Shown here: piece by piece, positions 14,837 to 19,997 of the stretch
Layout of the letters: each line of letters opens with the position of its first letter
Numbering within the stretch: the stretch's first letter is position 1
DNA from: an uncultured archaeon
GTDB lineage: Archaea; Nanobdellota; Nanobdellia; Woesearchaeales; CAIVOO01
DNA length: 19,997 nt
Reading direction: 5' to 3'
Assembly: GCA_903907555.1 (NCBI GenBank)
Contig: CAIVOO010000118.1
Span: forward strand, 1 to 19,997
Notes under the pieces: generated by a model
What the model was told of the DNA's origin: nothing
Seen by the model: the letters and a program-made list of their open reading frames with translations, nothing else
Databases searched by the model: none
Made by a program: the position numbers and the translations under genes

Positions 14837-15049
14837 TTACACCCAATATACTGTTATGACTTTTATATTGTTTTCTATTTTATCACAACAAACTTCCAAA
14901 ATGCCGTTTGGAAGTCTCTTCTGAAAATAATATTTATCGTACTTCCTAACTGTGTTATCAGGATTTCTAATCGCAAGAAGAACATCTTCCTTAAACATTC
15001 CTCTGCCCCTGATCCTGCATTCTGCATGAAAAGTGAACGTAATTTCCAT
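14837..15049 (-). CDS. DUF4258 protein, putative toxin-like partner
   Basis: The 70-residue protein shows the DUF4258 signature: an early FTFHAECRIRGRGM with conserved His and Arg residues, then FKEDVLLAI, and a beta-hairpin end with VITVYWV. DUF4258 domains resemble RelE/BrnT-like small nucleases in size and layout. A TATA box about 26 nt upstream makes this the first gene of the pair, with the DUF2283 gene downstream. The toxin role is inferred. Confidence 0.8.
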   Translation of the reverse strand: MEITFTFHAECRIRGRGMFKEDVLLAIRNPDNTVRKYDKYYFQKRLPNGILEVCCDKIENNIKVITVYWV

Positions 15050-15069
15050 AAAACATCAAACACATTCTT

Positions 15070-15080
15070 AGAATATAAAG
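15070..15080 (-). promoter_or_regulatory. TATA box of the DUF4258-DUF2283 pair
   Basis: The minus strand reads CTTTATATTCT, centred 26 nt before ATG 15049, so the transcript is predicted to be leaderless. Confidence 0.5.
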
Positions 15081-15136
15081 TTGTGCTGTCTATAATAAGA
15101 CAACACCAATTGATAAATAAGAAACTAATTCATCTT

Positions 15137-15313
15137 TCACAATTCCTTGCCTCTTGCAATCGCTCTTGCAAGATTCAAGTTAGTATTGTGCACCCAGCTG
15201 ATTCCTTTTATGCTGACAGCTATCTTGTTGCTCTCTTCAAGATATTCCAAAATCAGTTTCAATGTGTTATGGTTTACCTGGCTTGGATTGTATTGGCAGG
15301 AATACTGCTGTGG
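15137..15313 (-). pseudogene. possible C-terminal fragment of a winged-helix-type gene
   Basis: An open minus-strand frame without a good start ends at 15137. Its last 41 codons (from a TTG at 15262) encode LILEYLEESNKIAVS, then KGISWVHNTN, then LARAIARGKEL. This reads like the last helix and wing of an archaeal winged-helix domain. The frame is closed upstream by a TAG at 15316-15314 and no promoter is visible, so I think it is a decayed remnant; a real 41-residue protein is possible. It is antisense to the 15269-15343 peptide frame. Confidence 0.35.
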
Positions 15314-15343
15314 CTAATCCTAAGAATGACAGGAGTCATTTAG
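15269..15343 (+). CDS. possible 24-residue membrane peptide
   Basis: The short frame starting MVYLAWIVLAG and ending TGVI is a single hydrophobic helix ending in a stop just before the GluRS promoter. It has only a poor TATA-like GATATT upstream and no ribosome binding site. It could equally be the shadow of the opposite-strand fragment, so this is a weak call. Confidence 0.25.
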   Translation: MVYLAWIVLAGILLWLILRMTGVI

Positions 15344-15351
15344 CCCCGCAA

Positions 15352-15361
15352 CATTTTTAAG
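15352..15361 (+). promoter_or_regulatory. TATA box of the GluRS gene
   Basis: CATTTTTAAG is centred about 27 nt before ATG 15384, which predicts a leaderless transcript. Confidence 0.55.
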
Positions 15362-15383
15362 CACGCCTACTTCTATTTCTGAT

Positions 15384-17084
15384 ATGATAGACAAAAACAT
15401 TATCCTAAAACATGTTCTAACAAATTCCATCAAGTTCGAAGGCAAGCCGAACACTGGCGCTGTAATAGGCAAAGTTGTGTCGGAAATCCCAGGAGCGAAG
15501 GAGCAGATGCAGGCTGTTGTCAAGGAAGTGAATTCTGCAATCAAGGAAATATCAAAACTAAGCTTGGAAAAGCAGAAGGAGATGCTTGACAAGATTGATT
15601 CTCACGCTTTGGACAAGAAAGTAATTGCCCAAAGAGTCGGGCTTCCAGAATGGAAAGGAGCCAAGAAAGGAGAATTCGTTACAAGGATAGCTCCAAGCCC
15701 TTCCGGACCGTTGCATATTGGGCACGCATTTGTCATCGGACTGATTTACGGTTACAAAAAGATGTACGATGGAACTTTCATTGTAAGGATTGAGGACACA
15801 AATCCTGACAACATCTGCCAGGAAGGCTATGACGGAATCCCAAGGGATGCGAACTGGCTGACAAACAATGGCGTTGACGAAGTAATGATTCAATCAGAAA
15901 GATTGGAACTATACTATAAGTATGCTGAACAGTTAATCAATCTAGGGCACGCCTATGTATGCACTTGTGCGCAGGATGTTTTCAAGAAACTGATTGAAGC
16001 AGGAGAGCCCTGCCCTTGCAGGAATCTGCCTCCGAAAGAAAATCTTGCGCGATGGAAGAAGATGTTCAAGGGATACAATGAAGGCGACGCAGTATTAAGG
16101 GTAAAAACAGAAATAAATCATAAAAATCCTGCAATGAGGGACTGGCCCGCAGCAAGAATCAATGACACGCCTCACTTAAAGACAGGAAAGAAATACAGGG
16201 TGTGGCCTTTGATGAACCTTTCTGTAGTCGTTGATGACATAGAATCAGGAATGACCCACATAATCCGCGGGAAAGACCACATGGATAATGCCAAGAAGCA
16301 GGAATATGTTTACAGATATCTCAACAAGACAATTCCTGAAACGAAATTCATCGGAAGGATAAATTTCATTGGAGACATAGAAGTCAGCTGCTCGAAAACA
16401 AAGAGAGCAATCGATGAAGGAAAATTCGCAGGATGGAATGACATAAGGCTGCCTTTCCTTGAGCCGCTTAGAAGAAGAGGCTATCAGCCAGAAGCATTCC
16501 TGAAATATGCTGAAGAAATAGGCCCTTCGCAGAATGACAAGACAGTCACAATAGAGGATTTTTTCAAGGCAATAACTGCTTACAACAAGGAAATCATAGA
16601 TCCTAAATCAAACAGGTATTTCTTCATAGCAGAGCCGGAGCATGTCACAATAAAAAATTCTCCGAAAAGAAAAGTAGAAATTCTTCTGCATCCAGAAAAA
16701 GAGACAGGAGAAAAAAGGACATTCAATGCAGAAGATGAATTCTATCTGTCAAAAGATGACTTGAAGCAGCTAAAATCAGACAAGATATACAGGCTTATGG
16801 ACTGCCTGAACTTCAAGAAAACAAAATCAGGATTCGAATTTTTATCGCAGGATTACGAAGATTACAAAACGAAAGGAGAAATGATAATGCACTGGCTGCC
16901 AAAAGATGAAAAATTAGTGCATGCAGAAGTTTTGATGCCGGATGCAAAAGTCGTCAGGGGAATTGCAGAGCATTCTGTCTCGAAAATGAAAATTGGGGAC
17001 ATCTGCCAGTTCGAAAGATTCGGATTCTGCAGGCTGGACAGCAAGGAAGGAGACTTGCACAAATTCTGGTTTACGCATAAGTGA
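15384..17084 (+). CDS. gltX: glutamyl-tRNA synthetase, archaeal type
   Basis: The 566-residue enzyme charges tRNA-Glu, and in many archaea also tRNA-Gln, which GatDE then amidates. The N-terminal helical region (1-95) is the archaeal/eukaryal appended domain. The class I signature is PSPSGPLHIGHA (104-115, HIGH at 111-114). The KMSKS loop appears as VSCSKTK (334-340), a relaxed form like those in archaeal GluRS. A CxC ... CPC set (Cys 193, 195, 210, 212) in the acceptor-binding region probably holds zinc. The C-terminal third is the beta-barrel anticodon-binding type of archaeal GluRS/GlnRS, not the helical bacterial type. A small gene follows after 8 nt. Confidence 0.95.
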   Translation: MIDKNIILKHVLTNSIKFEGKPNTGAVIGKVVSEIPGAKEQMQAVVKEVNSAIKEISKLSLEKQKEMLDKIDSHALDKKVIAQRVGLPEWKGAKKGEFVTRIAPSPSGPLHIGHAFVIGLIYGYKKMYDGTFIVRIEDTNPDNICQEGYDGIPRDANWLTNNGVDEVMIQSERLELYYKYAEQLINLGHAYVCTCAQDVFKKLIEAGEPCPCRNLPPKENLARWKKMFKGYNEGDAVLRVKTEINHKNPAMRDWPAARINDTPHLKTGKKYRVWPLMNLSVVVDDIESGMTHIIRGKDHMDNAKKQEYVYRYLNKTIPETKFIGRINFIGDIEVSCSKTKRAIDEGKFAGWNDIRLPFLEPLRRRGYQPEAFLKYAEEIGPSQNDKTVTIEDFFKAITAYNKEIIDPKSNRYFFIAEPEHVTIKNSPKRKVEILLHPEKETGEKRTFNAEDEFYLSKDDLKQLKSDKIYRLMDCLNFKKTKSGFEFLSQDYEDYKTKGEMIMHWLPKDEKLVHAEVLMPDAKVVRGIAEHSVSKMKIGDICQFERFGFCRLDSKEGDLHKFWFTHK

Positions 17085-17092
17085 GGTGAAAA

Positions 17093-17245
17093 ATGTCGTC
17101 GTATGTTACAAAAACAAAACTTGATAATATAATAACACAGTTTAATGATATGCGAAATGAACTCGATTTAGATTGGGAAGAAGGCATCGATATCTACATT
17201 GCTACATTAACTAATATGCAATTGATCCTCAAAAAGCAAAAGTAA
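17093..17245 (+). CDS. 50-residue hypothetical protein downstream of gltX
   Basis: A short frame starts with ATG 17093 behind a strong GAGGTGA Shine-Dalgarno site, eight bases after the gltX stop codon. The protein (MSSYVTKTKL ... LILKKQK) is polar, probably helical, with an acidic middle (ELDLDWEEG). I do not recognise it. The Shine-Dalgarno match and tight spacing argue that it is translated with gltX. Confidence 0.55.
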   Translation: MSSYVTKTKLDNIITQFNDMRNELDLDWEEGIDIYIATLTNMQLILKKQK

Positions 17246-17246
17246 C

Positions 17247-17292
17247 AAAAATCCGCCAATAATCATCTTCTTAACTTTACAAGCGGATTTTT
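17247..17292. repeat. perfect 10-bp inverted repeat behind the gltX operon
   Basis: AAAAATCCGC (17247-17256) and GCGGATTTTT (17283-17292) are exact reverse complements around a 26-nt loop. The right arm ends in five T, so it may be the 3' end or terminator of the gltX transcript. Confidence 0.6.
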
Positions 17293-17294
17293 CG

Positions 17295-17346
17295 ACTCAA
17301 CAGCTCGCTCTCAAAGCAAGACCTCAAACCTAGCGAACTGTTGAGT
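17295..17346. repeat. 52-bp imperfect inverted repeat upstream of pgk
   Basis: ACTCAACAG-C-TCGCT (17295-17309) pairs with AGCGA-A-CTGTTGAGT (17332-17346): nine plus five base pairs around one mismatch, with a 22-nt loop. It starts two bases after the previous repeat and ends about 25 bp before the pgk TATA box. It could be an RNA stem, a small mobile-element remnant or a regulator site. Confidence 0.6.
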
Positions 17347-17370
17347 AATCATTCATCAGTATACAATCAA

Positions 17371-17381
17371 CTTTTTAAATA
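17371..17381 (+). promoter_or_regulatory. TATA box of pgk
   Basis: CTTTTTAAATA is centred 26 nt before ATG 17402. It is almost identical to the box of the 3605 gene. Confidence 0.6.
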
Positions 17382-17401
17382 ATCTTAGCCTATTTTCTAT
17401 C

Positions 17402-18562
17402 ATGCGAACATTGCAGGATATGAATTTCAAGGACCAGAGAGTTCTCGTAAGGGTTGATTACAATGTTCCGCTGAAAGACGGCAGTGTTGATGATGACAGA
17501 AGGATACAGGAAAGCCTCCCAACAATAAATTTTATTCTTTCCCAGAAGCCGAAACAAATAATTCTTCTGACACATCTCGGCAGGCCTGACGGCAAGGTTG
17601 TTGAATCATTGCGCTTGAACAGCGTCGCAAAAAGACTGTCAGAGCTTCTGAAGACAGAAGTAAAAAAACTGGATGACTGCATTGATGTAAAAATTCCTGA
17701 CGCAAAAATTGTTTTGCTTGAAAATTTAAGATTCCATCCGGAAGAGGAAGTAAATGATGCATTATTTGCAAGAAAGCTCGCTAGCTATGGAGATATTTAT
17801 GTAAACGAAGCATTCTCGGGAAGCCACAGGGCGCACGCGTCAATAGTTGGGATACCAAAATTATTGCCAGGATGCGCAGGATTCTGCCTGCAGAAAGAAA
17901 TAGAGAACCTCACGCTGAAGAATGCGCAAAAGCCGATAGTCGCCATAATGGGCGGCTCGAAAGTATCAGACAAGATAAAGTTGATAGAAAACATGACTAA
18001 AAAAGTCGATTACATACTCCTTGGCGGAGCAATGATATTCACATTCTACAAAGCAGAAGGGTTCAATATAGGAAAAAGCAAGTGCGAATCTGACAAAATA
18101 GAACTTGCAAAAAAACTTTTGAAAGATTATGGGAAAAAATTGATTCTTCCAATAGATGTATTGGTTGCAGACAGCATTGGCGAGACTGCAAAAACAAGAA
18201 ATGTTGGCGTGGAATTCATAAGAGACAATGACATTGGCGTTGACATCGGAGCGCAGACTATAGAAAAATACAAGGAAATCCTTGACAGCGCAAAAACAGT
18301 TGTGTGGAATGGCCCTGTCGGAATATTCGAGATAAAGGCATTCGCAAACGGAACATTCGAAATTGCAAAGCATCTTGCAACCTTGAAAGCAAAAACAATA
18401 GTTGGCGGCGGGGATACAGCATCAGCAGTTGAAAAAGCAGGAGTTGCAAGCAAAATGACTCATGTTTCTACAGGCGGTGGAGCTTCTTTGGAATTGCTGG
18501 AAGGAAAAGAGCTGCCAGGAGTTGCAGTTCTAGAAAACAATTTGAAGAAATATATGTATTAA
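17402..18562 (+). CDS. pgk: phosphoglycerate kinase
   Basis: The 386-residue enzyme converts 1,3-bisphosphoglycerate and ADP to 3-phosphoglycerate and ATP in glycolysis. Signatures in order: RVLVRVDYNVPL (N-terminal substrate loop), LTHLGRPDGK, ENLRFHPEE, NEAFSGSHRAHASIVG, MGGSKVSDKI, the nucleotide segment WNGPVGIFE, GGGDTASA and the C-terminal HVSTGGGASLELLEG. Length and motifs are those of an intact two-lobed enzyme, somewhat closer to bacterial-type sequences, as is common in DPANN archaea. The transcript is leaderless from its own promoter. The stop codon overlaps that of the convergent NIP7-like gene. Confidence 0.96.
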   Translation: MRTLQDMNFKDQRVLVRVDYNVPLKDGSVDDDRRIQESLPTINFILSQKPKQIILLTHLGRPDGKVVESLRLNSVAKRLSELLKTEVKKLDDCIDVKIPDAKIVLLENLRFHPEEEVNDALFARKLASYGDIYVNEAFSGSHRAHASIVGIPKLLPGCAGFCLQKEIENLTLKNAQKPIVAIMGGSKVSDKIKLIENMTKKVDYILLGGAMIFTFYKAEGFNIGKSKCESDKIELAKKLLKDYGKKLILPIDVLVADSIGETAKTRNVGVEFIRDNDIGVDIGAQTIEKYKEILDSAKTVVWNGPVGIFEIKAFANGTFEIAKHLATLKAKTIVGGGDTASAVEKAGVASKMTHVSTGGGASLELLEGKELPGVAVLENNLKKYMY

Positions 18563-19008
18563 TGTTCCCTTCTCAGAAAATCTCCCTTGTCCAAAAAATT
18601 CTTTATCACCATTTTGTCTTTCAATGAAAGATTTGCAACAATTTCACCGTAGCCGAGATTCTCGTCAGCTTCGTTCTGCACAAGAACAAATCCTTCTTTC
18701 ACATTCGCTTTAACAATTCCCTTGCCGAAAACATCACGCCCGCAGATGAAAAGCCAGGCAGAATTTTTGTTCAGGAAAACTTTCCTCTCAGAATTGTGAG
18801 AAAGCCAGTCAATCAATGCAACGCTCGGCTTGAAATTGTTTTTCTTTATCTCGCCAAGGAATAATCCAACAGAATAAGGCTGCTTCGTTATCTTACTCCG
18901 CAGCTCAACCAAGTCCTTTTCAGCAAAATAAAATCTATCCCCCTCTTTCACAACATTATCTAATTTCTTGCTTGTGAATTTGGAAATGAATTTCTCAATC
19001 ACTTCCAT
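18559..19008 (-). CDS. NIP7-like pre-PUA/PUA-domain RNA-binding protein
   Basis: The 149-residue protein has an N-terminal alpha/beta pre-PUA part (about 1-75, with SVGLFLGEIKKNNFKPS) and a C-terminal PUA domain (about 76-149, with KNSAWLFICGRDVFGKGI and FVLVQNEADENLGYGEIV). The FLCGRD-like motif and the order of domains match archaeal NIP7 homologues, which take part in large-subunit ribosome assembly. Its ATG lies 10 nt inside the end of the upstream small membrane-peptide gene. Archaeal PUA proteins of related layout (TGT accessory domains) are less likely alternatives. Confidence 0.8.
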   Translation of the reverse strand: MEVIEKFISKFTSKKLDNVVKEGDRFYFAEKDLVELRSKITKQPYSVGLFLGEIKKNNFKPSVALIDWLSHNSERKVFLNKNSAWLFICGRDVFGKGIVKANVKEGFVLVQNEADENLGYGEIVANLSLKDKMVIKNFLDKGDFLRREH

Positions 19009-19157
19009 CCTCTCAGTATGAATACCATTCCCATGACAACAAGCATCATCCCTATAACAAACGGCAGGAATGATTTCAGGAAATCCAGCGACAGATATAT
19101 TCCTGCTGCCGCCAACAGCGCCCCAAATAAAATAAAAAGCAAATTCTTCATTTTCAT
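18999..19157 (-). CDS. 52-residue two-helix membrane protein
   Basis: The frame starts ATG 19157 (MKMKNLLFILFG), has two hydrophobic helices (about 4-21 and 26-48) and ends FILRGWK. It fits exactly between its neighbours: ATGA overlap with the upstream coiled-coil gene and 10-nt overlap with the NIP7-like gene. That makes a real, co-translated gene likely despite its length. The function is unknown; membrane anchoring of a partner is possible. Confidence 0.65.
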   Translation of the reverse strand: MKMKNLLFILFGALLAAAGIYLSLDFLKSFLPFVIGMMLVVMGMVFILRGWK

Positions 19158-19997
19158 ATTATTACCTCCACATCAAAATCTGCATTCTGCAGCTCATCCT
19201 GCAAAATTTCCTTTGTTTCGACTACTGGCAGCTTCTCTATCTGCTGGTTTGTCTTGCCCAATTGCTCCATTGTATGCTTTATTCTCGAGACAACGTGCTC
19301 TGCCTTGTACTGCAAATCGCTTAATTCAGAGTTTGAATTGTTTTTTGATATGGCTCTCTTCAGCTCATTCAATTTCAATTCAATCCCATTGTGCTGTATC
19401 AGGAAGTTAGTAAAGAAATCCCTGTTCATCTGCTTTATTTTCTCGGCAATTTTTTCTTTCTTCTTATCTTCAAGCTCAATCTGGCTTTTGTCAAGAGCGT
19501 CCTTAAGCCTGTCAATAATACCGACAATTTTCCAGTCAGAATCAGCAACAACAGCAGTTACAGGATTTTCAAGGTATTCATTAATTAGTTTCTCATCATC
19601 AAGCTTTGCAAACTTCTTCAATGCCTTGTCTATCTGCATGAAGTTGTCGATGAAGCCTGCATCCAGAATCTTTTTTTCCTTCTCCTGCTCTGCAAGAGAA
19701 TCATTTAATTTTTTCAAGTCTCCGAACTTCTCGCTTTTCCTGAAATTCTCAACCTTCTGCTCTTCCTCAACTTTCTGTTTTTTCAGAGAGCCAAGCTCTG
19801 AATCCAGCTTCTCTGCAAGCGCTGTAAGCTTTTCTTCCTCAGCGATCAGCCTTTGCAGCTCGAATGCCTTTTCCTTTGCTTCCAGAAGTGAAACATACTT
19901 CGCATCCTCAAAAAGCTCTGCCATCTTTTTGATATTCTCTTCAATCTGCGAAAGTATCTTGTTGATATTCCTCAAATCAGACTCAAAGAAATTTGCA
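19154..19997 (-). CDS. coiled-coil protein, N-terminus beyond the window
   Basis: The frame is open to the window edge (upstream codons give ANFFESDLRNINK), so the TTG at 19975 is probably not the start and the gene is cut. About 280 residues are visible. Long heptad-rich helices (first 100 residues and the last 100) flank a less charged middle with FAKLDDEKLINEYLENPV. There is no ATPase, membrane or DNA-binding motif, so it is a structural or scaffold protein by appearance. It heads an operon with a membrane peptide and a NIP7-like protein. I do not recognise the family. Confidence 0.7.
   Translation of the reverse strand, partial: ANFFESDLRNINKILSQIEENIKKMAELFEDAKYVSLLEAKEKAFELQRLIAEEEKLTALAEKLDSELGSLKKQKVEEEQKVENFRKSEKFGDLKKLNDSLAEQEKEKKILDAGFIDNFMQIDKALKKFAKLDDEKLINEYLENPVTAVVADSDWKIVGIIDRLKDALDKSQIELEDKKKEKIAEKIKQMNRDFFTNFLIQHNGIELKLNELKRAISKNNSNSELSDLQYKAEHVVSRIKHTMEQLGKTNQQIEKLPVVETKEILQDELQNADFDVEVII

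Noticed and set aside
15026..15343. A 105-codon plus-strand frame across the DUF4258 promoter
   Set aside because: It runs antisense through the start and TATA box of the DUF4258 gene, has no promoter of its own, and its only protein-like part is the last 24 residues.
17295..17346. The 52-bp inverted repeat as an H/ACA guide RNA
   Set aside because: No ACA lies directly 3' of the stem on either strand, and no guide pocket or kink-turn is evident.

Overview
The window looks like a piece of a DPANN-type archaeal chromosome (Woesearchaeota/Pacearchaeota-like is my best guess, inferred from gene content). The archaeal signs are a methanococcal-type S-layer protein with a BRE/TATA promoter, an archaeal-type glutamyl-tRNA synthetase, a TrmG10-family tRNA methyltransferase, a NIP7-like PUA protein, an intein, and TATA boxes (TTTTTAAATA-like) 25-28 nt upstream of almost every first-in-operon start codon. 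That spacing means mostly leaderless transcripts. Genes are packed tightly, with 1-17 nt overlaps inside operons and overlapping stop codons at two convergent junctions.

Layout. (1) 1-832, minus: an A+T-rich APH/choline-kinase-like phosphotransferase cut by the window edge. (2) 919-3474, minus: an operon of ASCH protein, TrmG10-like tRNA m2G methyltransferase and THUMP-like-domain methyltransferase, probably RNA modification. (3) 3605-4551, plus: a winged-helix regulator coupled to a membrane protein. (4) 4564-4935, minus: a small membrane protein that appears to share one TATA region with the divergent 5004-5738 plus gene, an NNMT/PNMT/TEMT-family methyltransferase strikingly like the animal enzymes. 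(5) 5770-7999, plus: a MoxR/magnesium-chelatase-type AAA+ ATPase with a Cys cluster and its vWA partner. (6) 7996-11755, minus: a PHP-domain metal-dependent phosphoesterase interrupted by a 413-residue LAGLIDADG intein, then a calcineurin-like phosphoesterase, then a CxxCxxCC protein. (7) 11840-14254, minus: the S-layer protein, with a strong promoter, a palindrome at the predicted transcription start and a roughly 140-nt leader rich in internal complementarity. (8) 14623-15049, minus: a DUF4258/DUF2283 toxin-antitoxin-like pair, followed by a region with a probable gene fragment. (9) 15384-17245, plus: GluRS and a 50-residue orphan, then two adjacent inverted repeats, then phosphoglycerate kinase (17402-18562). 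(10) 18559-19997, minus: a coiled-coil protein (cut by the edge), a two-helix membrane peptide and a NIP7-like protein.

The most interesting items are the intein in the PHP active-site motif, the structured leader of the S-layer mRNA, the NNMT-like methyltransferase with an altered substrate pocket, and the very uniform leaderless promoter geometry, broken only by two genes that share the same Shine-Dalgarno block. I saw no rRNA, tRNA, CRISPR array or insertion sequence.
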